A stretch of DNA of 64,000 nucleotides from Clostridia bacterium (GTDB taxonomy: Bacteria; Bacillota; Clostridia; Oscillospirales; Acutalibacteraceae): contig JAFRMR010000013.1 in assembly GCA_017430535.1 (NCBI GenBank), positions 186,001 through 250,000 of the forward strand. The letters run 5' to 3'. Made by a program: the position numbers and the translations under genes. Under the pieces are notes generated by a model that searched no databases, was not told the origin of the DNA, and saw nothing but the letters and a program-made list of their open reading frames with translations. Below are positions 8,258 through 17,112 of the stretch, one piece after another (position 1 is the first letter of the stretch; each line of letters opens with the position of its first letter).

Positions 8258-9646
8258 ATGAAATATGATGTTGTTATAATCGGAGCGGGGCCCGCAGGTA
8301 TATTCACGGCCCTTGAAATGATTAACAAAGGCAGCACAAAGAAGATAATTATTGTGGAAAAAGGCAGCGCCGTTGAAAACAGGCACTGCCCCAAAGTCAA
8401 AACAGGCAAGTGCATGAACTGCAAGCCCTACTGCCACATCACCACCGGCTTTTCCGGCGCGGGAGCTTTTTCCGACGGCAAGCTTTCCCTCAGCTGTGAG
8501 GTGGGCGGCGACCTGCCCTCCCTTATCGGCGAGGATTTCGCTCAGGAGATGATTGATTATACCGATAAAATATACCTCTCCTTCGGCGCGGATGAAAAGG
8601 TGGAGGGCGTGGGCAACTCCGATGCGGTTAAGGAAATCCGCAAAAGAGCTATCCAGACCGGGCTCAAGCTTGTGGACTGCCCCATACGCCACCTGGGCAC
8701 CGAAAAGGCCAGGGATTTATATTACGCCATAGAGCAGCACCTGCTTGATAAAGGCGTTGATATAGTTTTCGGCTATGAGTGCACCGATATCATAATGGAG
8801 GGCGACAGGTGCCTCGGGGTCTGCGTTTCAAAGGGCGGAGATACCAGAGTAATACTTGCAGGCAGCACAGTAATAGCCACAGGCCGCAGAGGAGCGGACT
8901 GGCTTGAGGCAAAGTGCGCCCAGCACAATATAGCCCACCAGCCCGGCACGGTTGATATAGGCGTAAGGGTTGAGGTGCGCAACGAGATTATGGAAACCGT
9001 AAACGAGGCCCTCTATGAATCCAAGCTTATCGGCTACCCTCTGCCTTTCAAAAACAAGGTGCGCACTTTCTGCCAGAACCCCGGCGGCTTTGTAAGCCAG
9101 GAAAATTACGATAATCAGCTGGCTGTTGTAAACGGCCACTCATATAAGGAAACCAAAAGCGATAATACCAATGTTTCAATCCTCTGCTCCCATAATTTCA
9201 ATGAGCCCTTCAACCAGCCCATTTCCTATGCCCAGAAGGTAGGGGAGCTTACCAATATGCTGGGGGCGGGGCACATCCTCGTTCAGCGTTTCAGCGATAT
9301 ACTGGACGGCAAACGCACCTGGCCCAAGGAGCTTTCCCAGTCCAATGTCCGCCCCACGCTCACAGATGCCGTGGCAGGGGATATAACCGCCGCAATGCCT
9401 TACAGAGCAATGGTGAATATCATCAATTTCATCAAGGCGGTTGATAATGTTCTGCCCGGTTTCGCCTCAAGAGAAACCCTGCTCTATTCTCCGGAGCTTA
9501 AGTTCTACTCCAACCGTATCAAGATGGATAAGGATTTCAATACAAATGTTAAGAACCTTTACTGCCTGGGTGACTCCAGCGGCTGGACCAGAGGGCTGAT
9601 GATGGCCTCGGTTATGGGCGTGCTTATGGGCAGAAGGCTTGCATAA
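8258..9646 (+). CDS. FAD-dependent dehydrogenase (COG2509-like)
   Basis: A 462-residue flavoprotein. The N-terminal GAGPAGIFTALEM with Glu in IIIVEKG is the FAD-binding fold. A cysteine-rich stretch (HCPKVKTGKCMNCKPYC, residues 47-63) follows, then GFSGAGAFSDGKLSLS. A C-terminal GDSSGWTRGLMMASVMG is the second FAD motif. This arrangement matches the uncharacterised COG2509 dehydrogenases, cytosolic enzymes of unknown substrate. It lies 13 bases after the alcohol dehydrogenase gene with its own AAGGGTGAG site, and ends at a strong terminator. Shared expression with the dehydrogenase suggests a redox role, which is inference. Confidence 0.82.
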   Translation: MKYDVVIIGAGPAGIFTALEMINKGSTKKIIIVEKGSAVENRHCPKVKTGKCMNCKPYCHITTGFSGAGAFSDGKLSLSCEVGGDLPSLIGEDFAQEMIDYTDKIYLSFGADEKVEGVGNSDAVKEIRKRAIQTGLKLVDCPIRHLGTEKARDLYYAIEQHLLDKGVDIVFGYECTDIIMEGDRCLGVCVSKGGDTRVILAGSTVIATGRRGADWLEAKCAQHNIAHQPGTVDIGVRVEVRNEIMETVNEALYESKLIGYPLPFKNKVRTFCQNPGGFVSQENYDNQLAVVNGHSYKETKSDNTNVSILCSHNFNEPFNQPISYAQKVGELTNMLGAGHILVQRFSDILDGKRTWPKELSQSNVRPTLTDAVAGDITAAMPYRAMVNIINFIKAVDNVLPGFASRETLLYSPELKFYSNRIKMDKDFNTNVKNLYCLGDSSGWTRGLMMASVMGVLMGRRLA

Positions 9647-9655
9647 ATAAAAAAC

Positions 9656-9686
9656 AGGGCAGGGATTTATCCCTGCCTTTTTCTTT
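9656..9686 (+). terminator. terminator of the 7027-9646 operon
   Basis: GGCAGGGAT / ATCCCTGCC stem (9658-9677) followed by TTTTTCTTTT. Confidence 0.85.
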
Positions 9687-9766
9687 TAGTGGAACAATCC
9701 GAAAAAAGCTTATTCCGGACGGAATATTCCCCGGATTATATCCGAAATCCCTTCTTAAAAAAAGTG

Positions 9767-9795
9767 TTGACAAATCCCCAACTTCATAATATAAT
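9767..9795 (+). promoter_or_regulatory. consensus promoter of the tRNA pair
   Basis: Perfect TTGACA (9767-9772), a 17-bp spacer and perfect TATAAT (9790-9795), 33 bases before the first tRNA. Confidence 0.92.
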
Positions 9796-9828
9796 TAACA
9801 GGCGCTTTACGAAAGCGAAGCGGTATAT

Positions 9829-9904
9829 GGCGGAATAGCTCAGTGGCTAGAGCACTCGGTTCATACCCGGGGTGTCGGCGGTTCAAATCCACCTTCCGCT
9901 ACCA
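9829..9904 (+). tRNA. tRNA-Met (CAT), elongator type
   Basis: A 76-base cloverleaf with encoded CCA. Anticodon CAT is at 9862-9864. The acceptor stem GGCGGAA/TTCCGCT starts with a G-U pair and the T arm reads GGTTCAAATCC. The anticodon stem lacks the three G:C pairs of an initiator, so I call it elongator Met. Confidence 0.93.
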
Positions 9905-9910
9905 TAATCC

Positions 9911-9985
9911 GGCCCGGTGGTCAAGCGGTTAAGACACCGCCCTTTCACGGCGGTAACACGAGTTCGATTCTCGTCCGGGTCACCA
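9911..9985 (+). tRNA. tRNA-Glu (TTC)
   Basis: A 75-base cloverleaf with encoded CCA; anticodon TTC is at 9944-9946 and the acceptor stem is GGCCCGG/CCGGGTC. It lies 6 bases after tRNA-Met on the same transcript. No copy of its 3' end was seen at the accessory-block boundaries, so there is no sign that an element integrated into it. Confidence 0.94.
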
Positions 9986-9989
9986 AACG

Positions 9990-10050
9990 AGAAGTATCCG
10001 ATTGCGGTAGTTTTACAAAAACGTTACTGCATTGGGGTACTTCTTTCTTT
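9990..10050 (+). terminator. long imperfect hairpin after the tRNA pair
   Basis: AGAAGTA...GGTAG pairs with TTACTGC...TACTTCT over about 21 bp (two mismatches, several G-U pairs), followed by TTCTTTG. It is a likely terminator of the tRNA transcript. Confidence 0.65.
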
Positions 10051-10094
10051 GTATAATTCGTGAAAAATCAAGTTAAAATCACTGTAAATATTCA

Positions 10095-10135
10095 ATCCCC
10101 GAACGCTTTGAAAACACGGCGTTCGGGGATTTTTG
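10095..10135 (+). terminator. strong 12-bp hairpin terminator
   Basis: ATCCCCGAACGC (10095-10106) pairs with GCGTTCGGGGAT (10119-10130), followed by T5. It marks the left edge of the accessory block. Confidence 0.85.
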
Positions 10136-10151
10136 AGTTTATGTCGATACT

Positions 10152-10715
10152 TTATTCTTCGCTCTCATAGTAATAAGAGTAATCTATGCCTTTGATGAAT
10201 ATTTCACGGTCGTTGATTTTATCGGTCAGTGCTTTTTCAATCAGTCCGAAGATGAGAGAACCATTAACCGGGCTTTTCTCCATAGCGGTCAGATAATCTT
10301 TCTTGTCGATTTTGCTCCAGTCAACACAGAGTGAAAGATTCTTTTTCAAAATAAGATCAAGCCAGATTCTTGTGCTTCTTCCGTTGCCTTCCATAAACGG
10401 GTGAGCAATATTCATCTCAACATATTTGCTGACAATACTCTTTAAATCTGTTTCCGGCATAGCCTCAATCTTTTTAAGATTATCGGCAAGGTATTGTGCG
10501 CTCGCAAAGGCAAATCCGGCTTTGCTGATATTTTTATCTCTTATCTTACCTGCAAAATCATACAGGCCGCCGAAGATATACGCATGAATCTGCTGAAGGC
10601 CCTTGACCGTTCCGACCTCGATATCGTTAATCATTCCGCTGTCAAACAAACCATAAGCTTTCGGCTTACTCAGTATTAAAATATCATTTTCACTCAGAAT
10701 TGCCTTCATACCCAT
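10152..10715 (-). CDS. Fic/DOC family protein
   Basis: A protein of about 187 residues with the full Fic catalytic loop [12 protein letters not shown], which positions nucleotide for transfer (usually AMP) to a hydroxyl on a target protein. The upstream flap segment ([20 protein letters not shown]) is also present. No obvious (S/T)xxxE(G/N) inhibitory motif is seen in the N-terminus. The start is uncertain: a TTG at 10727 lies too close to GGTGAT, so I prefer the ATG at 10715, or the next at 10709. It lies downstream of the RhuM-like gene on the same strand. Fic and RhuM genes often travel together in accessory islands; a toxin or regulatory role is inferred. Confidence 0.82.
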   Translation of the reverse strand: MGMKAILSENDILILSKPKAYGLFDSGMINDIEVGTVKGLQQIHAYIFGGLYDFAGKIRDKNISKAGFAFASAQYLADNLKKIEAMPETDLKSIVSKYVEMNIAHPFMEGNGRSTRIWLDLILKKNLSLCVDWSKIDKKDYLTAMEKSPVNGSLIFGLIEKALTDKINDREIFIKGIDYSYYYESEE

Positions 10716-10830
10716 ATTTTCAATCAAATCACCAAATGATTATCATAATTCCGATACGATATAATTCACTTAAAAAAGTAAAACGCGGCTGAGTCAGCTA
10801 TCAATCACCGAACCGTCCCCTGATTGATTG

Positions 10831-11799
10831 TTATTTCAGCTTTTTCAGTTCTTTTAACGCATCTAGATAATCACGCTCCGCGTCACTTATGGTGCGGGCT
10901 TTATACTTTTTATATTCGGTTTCCGCTTTAAGCATAGCTTTATCATGTGAAACCGAACCGCTACCGACAAGCAGTTGTTCCCCGGAAGACGTGAGTATTC
11001 CGTCAAGATGCTGAGCCCAGTCTTTCATTGTCATCGGGATTTCTCTTTCCGCTTGTCTTTCGGCAAAATCAAGATATCCCGAAACAAGCTGCCCCATGGC
11101 TCTCAGTTCTTTTTCATCAAGATAGTTTTTAGCAGTTTTTGCTTCCGTCAGTGTCGGCTGATTGCCGACAAAAGTCATAAGCCCCATAAAATCTTTTTCG
11201 GCATCCGCTCTGTTATAAATAATTTCGGCAGCCGTTTCTCCGCTTACTGCGTAATGAATCTTATTCTGAACTTTTTTGAAAAACTCTATTGATGTGTCGG
11301 CTTTCGGATCATAATCAATACTTGTTGCATATATCTCAAGCACCTGGCGGTAAAATACTTTTTCGGATGCGCGGATGTCACGGATTCTTTCAAGAAGTTC
11401 TTTGAAATATCCTCCGCCGCCAAGCTTTTTCAGGCGGTTGTCATCCATCGCAAAGCCTTTTTTCATGTATTCTTTAATGATGCTTGCCGCCCAGATTCTG
11501 AACTGAATGCCCCGCTGCGATTTCACACGGTAACCGACGGAAATAATCATATCAAGATTGTAAAATGGTACTGATTGCTTGACACCATCAACACGCATTT
11601 TTTGCGTGTTGTTCTCTCTTATCAATTCACCATCCTCAAATACATTATTTATGTGTTTACGGATAGTTTTTTCGTCTCTGTCAAATAATAACGCCATTTG
11701 GTTTGCTGTAAGCCAGACCGTTTCCTCATTGAACCTGGCATCGACCTGAGTTTTGCCGTCTTCAGTTGTATAAATAATAAGTTCGGATTTATTTTCCAT
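10831..11799 (-). CDS. RhuM-family virulence/DNA-binding-like protein
   Basis: A 322-residue member of the RhuM family. The N-terminal half has the typical TVWLTANQMALLFDRDEKTIRKHINNVF segment, a helix-turn-helix-like region found in phage-type KilA-N/Bro relatives, followed by YNLDMIISVGYRVKSQRGIQFRIWA. The C-terminal half is helical with a Fic/DOC-like appearance (IIYNRADAEKDFMGL). Biochemical function is unknown. The ATG follows AAAGGAGCC. It lies upstream of the Fic gene and downstream of the restriction operon. A helper role in gene regulation or host interaction is only inference. Confidence 0.8.
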   Translation of the reverse strand: MENKSELIIYTTEDGKTQVDARFNEETVWLTANQMALLFDRDEKTIRKHINNVFEDGELIRENNTQKMRVDGVKQSVPFYNLDMIISVGYRVKSQRGIQFRIWAASIIKEYMKKGFAMDDNRLKKLGGGGYFKELLERIRDIRASEKVFYRQVLEIYATSIDYDPKADTSIEFFKKVQNKIHYAVSGETAAEIIYNRADAEKDFMGLMTFVGNQPTLTEAKTAKNYLDEKELRAMGQLVSGYLDFAERQAEREIPMTMKDWAQHLDGILTSSGEQLLVGSGSVSHDKAMLKAETEYKKYKARTISDAERDYLDALKELKKLK

Positions 11800-11973
11800 T
11801 TTTGGGCTCCTTTATACCTTCTGTCTATTAGGTAGCCAAAGGATTTTTCGTATTGTACCCGAGATAGGACAATTGTTCATTTTTCTTCTACAAATTAAAA
11901 CTGCATTTTATCAATTAGTTTTATCGGCTTAATGTAGCAACAAAAGTGCTGTATAATACAGACCAAATAATGG

Positions 11974-12366
11974 TCATGTATCCTCGTTTATATTCAAGGT
12001 GAAACCAATTTGTCGTTTGGGTCGATTAGATTCTTTTTTGATAGTTGTTAATAAAAAATTTAACTGATTAATATGTTGTATAAGAGTTGCTTCTCTTTCA
12101 TTTACAAATCCTTTAAAAACAAGAATAACAGGGTTTTCATATGTGACTTCTGTAACTTGCATTAAAACTGATTGTCCAAAGTTAGTCATTAATATTCCAA
12201 CTTCGTGTTCGTCATCCAAAGATTGTTCAAATTCTTGTATATAATGTTTTAATATGTGAAATTGTTCATCTGCCCACATATGTTGTAGCGGAGAATCCAC
12301 TTTAATTGATTCGATTCTTCTTGCTATTTCAGAAGTATCAATAACTGGATTAAAAAAACTATTCAT
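11974..12366 (-). CDS. DUF6173-like protein
   Basis: A 130-residue protein without signal peptide or membrane segment. The central LDDEHEVGILMTNFGQSVLMQVTEVTY stretch and the ending RPKRQIGFTLNI resemble, from memory, DUF6173 proteins, a family without assigned function. It starts 8 bases after the stop of the GHKL ATPase gene and is the last gene of the restriction operon, which suggests a partner of the ATPase. Confidence 0.6.
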   Translation of the reverse strand: MNSFFNPVIDTSEIARRIESIKVDSPLQHMWADEQFHILKHYIQEFEQSLDDEHEVGILMTNFGQSVLMQVTEVTYENPVILVFKGFVNEREATLIQHINQLNFLLTTIKKESNRPKRQIGFTLNINEDT

Positions 12367-12374
12367 AACAACAC

Positions 12375-14039
12375 CTACTCTTTATTATTTTCATCAATAT
12401 CTTTTAATAATTTAGACAATCTTGCCTTGATGTTTTCGTATTCAATAGTAAGTTGAGATTTTGCTAATGGTGTTACAATTGATGTATGACCAACAGCATC
12501 TCGAATTGGTTTATAAATAACAGCTGATCTACTAAGGCCTGCATCCTTAAGTTTATCTTGAACCTTATCAATAAGATTGGCTAAGTTTTTCATATCTAAA
12601 TAATACAAATCATTATTTGATATCCTAATATCATATGAAATATTAGCAGCATTTTTATTTTCATTTTCTTTCTTTTTCCATATCTCAACCTCTTTTTGTG
12701 CTTCTTGGCTGAGAGGTAACGATATGTGTTTAATATACTCCCTAAGTAGGTTTTCAGAAATAAAGCATTCGGTATAAGACGGTATGTTAAATTGCGCCTC
12801 ATCACAGAGCTTGTTTGCCCATTCTTCAACTATACCACCTTTTTTGACAAAAGGCGTTTCCGATCCCATATCTCTAAGCGTGGTATTGAACATCTCTTGA
12901 GCTTTTCTTGCTTTGGGTGTAATTTTCATATTATCAGGATCACCTGAATTGCCATGCTTTCTTCTAAAATCATCCCACTGATCAATTATTTCTCGGAAAA
13001 TTCGATCAATTTCTTTGAGGAATAATTCAAATGCTGGGTCATCTGAGATGATGCCTTCTCTACTACTTGTAAAAATATCCTTGTTCCCACCTTGATCCAA
13101 ATCATCAAAATGAATTTGCCCATAAACATAATTTTCAACGATTCTTGAAGTTGGAATATGTCTTAAAATATCTCGCTCTCTCAACCTACCATTTACAAAC
13201 AAATCTATTGTAGCTTTTTCTTGAGTTCCTCGAATTTTGAGGAGAGATGGTTTTTCAACTGTTGCTATATAACCACGAATATTTAATTTAGATTCAATAT
13301 CAACCGCTTCTTGTAGTTTTTTCATAGTTACAATGAACGGATCATTTAATTTATTTATAGTCCACAAAAATTGTGTACTATCTGAAAAATCTGATAACAC
13401 GCTTTCGTCTATTAAAGTGTCATTAACGAAGATGTTAAAATCTTTATCTAACAATGAAAAGCGGAAATATAGTGCAATTGCTTTTTTTATGTATTCAACT
13501 GTATTAAAAATGCCGTTATTTACCTGATCAAATAGAATATAGGTGCCATGGTCTATTTTTGACATTTCAGAATCAAAAGTGCTTTCTAGATCATCAAGTT
13601 TATACTCTTGTGAATTTAAATCGTCTGTTATAGCTTTATCAAGCCCCGAATTGTCAATTATACCACCTATAACCTTGGTGTTATCAGTTTTCGAAGCAAT
13701 GTGAATACGTTGTGCACAAGAAAGAAGAGCAAGCTTACCAATGCCTTTTCTACCAATAAATGGGCGTCCTGTTGCGGATTTATAGTTGTTATTTTTTCTC
13801 TTTGTATAACCGATTTTCAGAAATTTGTTTTGAAAATCATTAGGGTCCATTCCGACACCGTCGTCTAAAATGCCCATTGAATTGTGTTCACGATCTATAT
13901 TTATCCAAACATTTTTTGCATCAGCATCCCAAGAATTAGAAATTGCCTCGCCGATAACGGTAATAACGTTTCTATATAGATTTCGACCCAAATGGTTTAA
14001 TACACTTAGTGAAATATTGAAATTGAATTTTTCGCTCAT
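12375..14039 (-). CDS. GHKL ATPase, MORC/MutL-like, restriction-associated
   Basis: A 554-residue protein with a GHKL (gyrase, Hsp90, kinase, MutL) ATPase domain. The N box is EAISNSWDADA (residues 31-41), the G1 box DDGVGMD (59-65) and the G2 box GRKGIGKLA (96-104). The C-terminal half is helical and unrecognised. Iyer, Abhiman and Aravind (2008) described such MutL/MORC-like ATPases next to DNA cytosine methylases in restriction operons. This gene lies 19 bases downstream of a C5 methylase gene, with its own GGAGGAAA site. A role as an ATP-driven DNA clamp or sensor in restriction is inferred. Confidence 0.8.
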   Translation of the reverse strand: MSEKFNFNISLSVLNHLGRNLYRNVITVIGEAISNSWDADAKNVWINIDREHNSMGILDDGVGMDPNDFQNKFLKIGYTKRKNNNYKSATGRPFIGRKGIGKLALLSCAQRIHIASKTDNTKVIGGIIDNSGLDKAITDDLNSQEYKLDDLESTFDSEMSKIDHGTYILFDQVNNGIFNTVEYIKKAIALYFRFSLLDKDFNIFVNDTLIDESVLSDFSDSTQFLWTINKLNDPFIVTMKKLQEAVDIESKLNIRGYIATVEKPSLLKIRGTQEKATIDLFVNGRLRERDILRHIPTSRIVENYVYGQIHFDDLDQGGNKDIFTSSREGIISDDPAFELFLKEIDRIFREIIDQWDDFRRKHGNSGDPDNMKITPKARKAQEMFNTTLRDMGSETPFVKKGGIVEEWANKLCDEAQFNIPSYTECFISENLLREYIKHISLPLSQEAQKEVEIWKKKENENKNAANISYDIRISNNDLYYLDMKNLANLIDKVQDKLKDAGLSRSAVIYKPIRDAVGHTSIVTPLAKSQLTIEYENIKARLSKLLKDIDENNKE

Positions 14040-14058
14040 TTATATTTCCTCCAACCGT

Positions 14059-15096
14059 TTAAATATGTTCGTTTAGGTGTTTAATAATGGTTTGACCGAT
14101 AATTTCGCCAAGTCTGACTGGCACCGCATTTCCAATATGTCTGGCTATATCGCCAAATTTGAACGGTCTATCCGGATCTATAAAATCATAATTATTCGGA
14201 AATGTTTGTAACAACGCACCCTCTCGAAGAGATAATGCTCTATCTTGTTCAGGGTGACCATATCTCCCTGTTCCATAACTGTAAAACTGGGTAGTTATAG
14301 TGGGTCCGATTTGATCCCATGTCATTCGACCGTAAACCGAACTGTAAGTTTGACCACTGCTTTTTCTGTGGCACTTACATCTTAGATTCTCCGGCCAGTC
14401 TCTCCAGGTTCCGCCTGGAATAGAAACCCGTATTCTTTCAAGATTTTTATCTGACAATGCTGCAGATCTATGCAACTGATCGCTTAAACACACTTCTCCG
14501 GCATCTATTTGAGGAAGATTGTAAATGTAATCTTTAATGTGAATGCTTTTGGGATCGTGTGTTGGTGGTATTAATTCAATTGGGCCGAAGCGAGAACCTA
14601 TCAAAACAAAACGTCGTCTGGATTGAGGTATTCCGTAATTCGGGCAATATACTACCTCTTCTGAGTGATAATAACCGTTATTATCAAGAATATCTATAAA
14701 AGATTTGAATACATCTGTATTTCTAATTCGAGGAACATTTTCCATTGAAACTATGGCAGGTTTAACTTCTTCAATCAATCTTCCAAATTCCAATAACAAA
14801 TCATATTTATCATCGGATGCATTAGCTTCCCCAAGTTTAAAGCGCATCTGTGAAAACGGCTGACAGGGAGCACATCCGACCAAAACGGGAGCATTATCAT
14901 TTCCGAAGAGTTTTTTTATTTGCTCTCCGGATATCTCACGGATATTCTCATTGTGATAAGTGACATTGTTGTTGTGTTCGTATGTGTATTTACAGGTAGG
15001 ATCTATGTCAAATCCTGCAATAACATTAAGCCCGGCTTTTTTTAAGCCACAGGTCAAGCCGCCAACTCCACAGAATAAATCTATAACTTTTGGCAT
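14059..15096 (-). CDS. DNA (cytosine-5-)methyltransferase A
   Basis: A 345-residue C5 cytosine methylase with motif I DLFCGVGG (6-13), the catalytic PCQ motif in GCAPCQPFS (Cys78), ENV at 119-121, QSRRR (motif VIII) and the terminal HIGNAVPV (motif X). It transfers methyl from SAM to cytosine in a specific site. The GCAPCQ form and long target-recognition region differ from the other two methylases here, so the target is probably different. Its start overlaps the stop of methylase B by one base (TAATG), suggesting coupled translation, and the GHKL ATPase gene follows. It may be the modification partner of that ATPase. Confidence 0.88.
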   Translation of the reverse strand: MPKVIDLFCGVGGLTCGLKKAGLNVIAGFDIDPTCKYTYEHNNNVTYHNENIREISGEQIKKLFGNDNAPVLVGCAPCQPFSQMRFKLGEANASDDKYDLLLEFGRLIEEVKPAIVSMENVPRIRNTDVFKSFIDILDNNGYYHSEEVVYCPNYGIPQSRRRFVLIGSRFGPIELIPPTHDPKSIHIKDYIYNLPQIDAGEVCLSDQLHRSAALSDKNLERIRVSIPGGTWRDWPENLRCKCHRKSSGQTYSSVYGRMTWDQIGPTITTQFYSYGTGRYGHPEQDRALSLREGALLQTFPNNYDFIDPDRPFKFGDIARHIGNAVPVRLGEIIGQTIIKHLNEHI

Positions 15097-16034
15097 TATC
15101 GTCCCACCTTCCTTAATTGATATGCAATTTCTTTAACAATCGGAACAACAACCGTATTCCCTGCTTGTTTATACTTACTTTTTTCGGGGATATCATCGGG
15201 AAAATAAAACTCATTTGGAAATCCCATTAGAGCAAGGCATTCTTCGGGTGTGATCCTTCTTATGCCGCAATCATCACGGATAATTGGCACGCGGTTATAC
15301 CAAGTCCCCATATTCGCTTTAAGAGTAAATGAAACCCCGTCTTTTCCCGATTGCACACCGAAATCCGAAAAACGATAAATTTGCTCTTTGTCTGTCATTG
15401 CTTTCTTGATTTTTTCATAATCACGGCTTCCCGGTTGAAGATAGTATTCTTCGGGTATATCTGCTGATTTGTCAATTATATCGAAAACCGATTTGTCGGT
15501 TTCACATTTTTCGGGAAAAGTGAATTTTTCGCTTTTCGCTCTGCTTTTGAATGCAACAATATATGTCCTTGTCCTGTGCTGAGGGAATCCATAATCTACG
15601 GCATCTGCAATCAAATACCGAATATAATATCCGCGTTTGGTTAATTCATTGTGTATTACATTAAATGTTCTGCCGTTGTCATGTTCCGTTAAATTGGCAA
15701 CATTTTCAAGGAATATGAGTTTCGGTTTTTTTGAATCAACAGCACGCATTATCTCAAAGAACAAATTGCCCCTGTCATCCTCAAAGCCTTTTTGTTTACC
15801 GCAAACCGAAAATGGCTGGCACGGAAATCCTGCGGTTATGATGTCAACATCCTCTAGCGTATCGAAATCAACTTTGCGGATATCTTCTTCAATCAAATTA
15901 ACATCCGGGTAATTATGCCGATATGTTTTGCAAGCGTCTTTATCAAATTCATTTGCCCAAACAATCTTGTGTTTTGCTTGGGCAAACGCCAAATCTATTC
16001 CGCCGATACCGGCAAATAAACTTCCGACTTTCAT
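15096..16034 (-). CDS. DNA (cytosine-5-)methyltransferase B
   Basis: A 312-residue C5 cytosine methylase. Motif I SLFAGIGG lies at 5-12, motif IV GFPCQPFS carries Cys72, ENV is at 110-112, QHRTR is motif VIII, and YKQAGNTVVVPI is motif X. The protein is compact with a short target-recognition domain. Its recognition sequence cannot be told by eye. It overlaps methylase A and the HpaII-type endonuclease by TAATG junctions at both ends. It could be a second modification enzyme of a composite system. Confidence 0.88.
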   Translation of the reverse strand: MKVGSLFAGIGGIDLAFAQAKHKIVWANEFDKDACKTYRHNYPDVNLIEEDIRKVDFDTLEDVDIITAGFPCQPFSVCGKQKGFEDDRGNLFFEIMRAVDSKKPKLIFLENVANLTEHDNGRTFNVIHNELTKRGYYIRYLIADAVDYGFPQHRTRTYIVAFKSRAKSEKFTFPEKCETDKSVFDIIDKSADIPEEYYLQPGSRDYEKIKKAMTDKEQIYRFSDFGVQSGKDGVSFTLKANMGTWYNRVPIIRDDCGIRRITPEECLALMGFPNEFYFPDDIPEKSKYKQAGNTVVVPIVKEIAYQLRKVGR

Positions 16035-17110
16035 TATTTTATAAATCTTATCTGTAAATTCAAATCAAAATAATATTTTCCGTCTTCTTTATATACGGAA
16101 GCAAACTGATGTCTTGTTGTTGATGCACGCTCAAATTTAGTGTTGTCGAGCAAATATTGTTCAAAGAAATCTCTGTTGTAAATATGATATGCCAAAACAT
16201 CGCCGTTTGTTGTTACCACAATATAACCGCCGTTTGCTTCATCTTTTCCATCCCATACTTTGCTCGGCGTCATACCCAAAGCAACGGCACAAAGGAATTT
16301 TTTGTACTTATATTCGTAATAACCTTTCTTGGGATATCCTACCGGATTGTTTTCTTCAAGCAATTCAACAGCATCCTTACAGGTGGATGCTTTGCCCGTA
16401 TAATTCAACAGTAATGATTCTGCAAGTATTTCTTCCATAACGCTGTCAAGCAGCATCAAATTCTCCGAAAAAGTTTTATTCTCGGCTTTTCTGAATTTCA
16501 GTTCGCCGTTTTCATATATTTTGTTAACGCGATCCAGTATTTTGTTTTTAGTGTCTATAGCATTTATTTCCGACATTAAAGCATCCGTTATTCCAGTAAC
16601 TTCAAATCTGAAATTTGTTGTTTTGCCGGCATTCAAAAGTGTAGGTGCGTTGCCGAGTTCGGACTTTATACTGAAACCGCAAATTGGTTTATACCCGGTG
16701 TTAATATCAAAAAGCTGTAATGTTATGTCGGATTTATCCGTTGACGGGGCTTTAATCTTTTCACAGTCAAGTTCTTTCATCGCCTTTTCGGCTTCGGGAA
16801 TTTCAAACGCTCTGTCTCCACCGCTTTTAATGCCTGAATAAAGCTTTTTTGCATAATCGGATATCAAATCTCGGCTAACTGTTTTAACTATGGCATTGTT
16901 TACAAAAAGTTCGACTTTCTCGTTATCGGCAATACAATACTCTGACTTTTTATCGGCCTGTTCTTCTCTCAAAACTTTCAAAATAGGGAAAAAGATATCT
17001 TCCAACTTTTTGAGATTCTCATCGGCAGCATATAATTTTCCGGACGAAAGAAGTTCGAGAAAAACATACAGTTCGCTCCATTCGCCTTTATTTCCCGTAA
17101 TTCTCGGCAT
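16034..17110 (-). CDS. HpaII-family restriction endonuclease (CCGG)
   Basis: A 358-residue protein. The N-terminal GNKGEWSELYVFLELLSSGKLYAA and the later GFSIKSELGNAPTLLNAGKTTNF are signatures of the HpaII restriction family, which cuts CCGG. The downstream RHQFASVY...YYFDLNLQIRFIK tail also fits. The ATG at 17110 has GGAGGT at 17119-17124; a TTG at 17116 overlaps the upstream methylase stop and is less likely. The gene lies 2 bases after the stop of the HpaII-type methylase, giving a complete pair. Specificity is inferred from family membership. Confidence 0.87.
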   Translation of the reverse strand: MPRITGNKGEWSELYVFLELLSSGKLYAADENLKKLEDIFFPILKVLREEQADKKSEYCIADNEKVELFVNNAIVKTVSRDLISDYAKKLYSGIKSGGDRAFEIPEAEKAMKELDCEKIKAPSTDKSDITLQLFDINTGYKPICGFSIKSELGNAPTLLNAGKTTNFRFEVTGITDALMSEINAIDTKNKILDRVNKIYENGELKFRKAENKTFSENLMLLDSVMEEILAESLLLNYTGKASTCKDAVELLEENNPVGYPKKGYYEYKYKKFLCAVALGMTPSKVWDGKDEANGGYIVVTTNGDVLAYHIYNRDFFEQYLLDNTKFERASTTRHQFASVYKEDGKYYFDLNLQIRFIK

Positions 17111-17112
17111 AA

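Noticed and set aside
9911-9985. tRNA-Glu as integration site of the accessory block
   Set aside because: No second copy of the tRNA 3' end was found near 20.3, 30.8, 52.4 or 53.9 kb, and both integrases are serine type, which rarely use tRNA genes.
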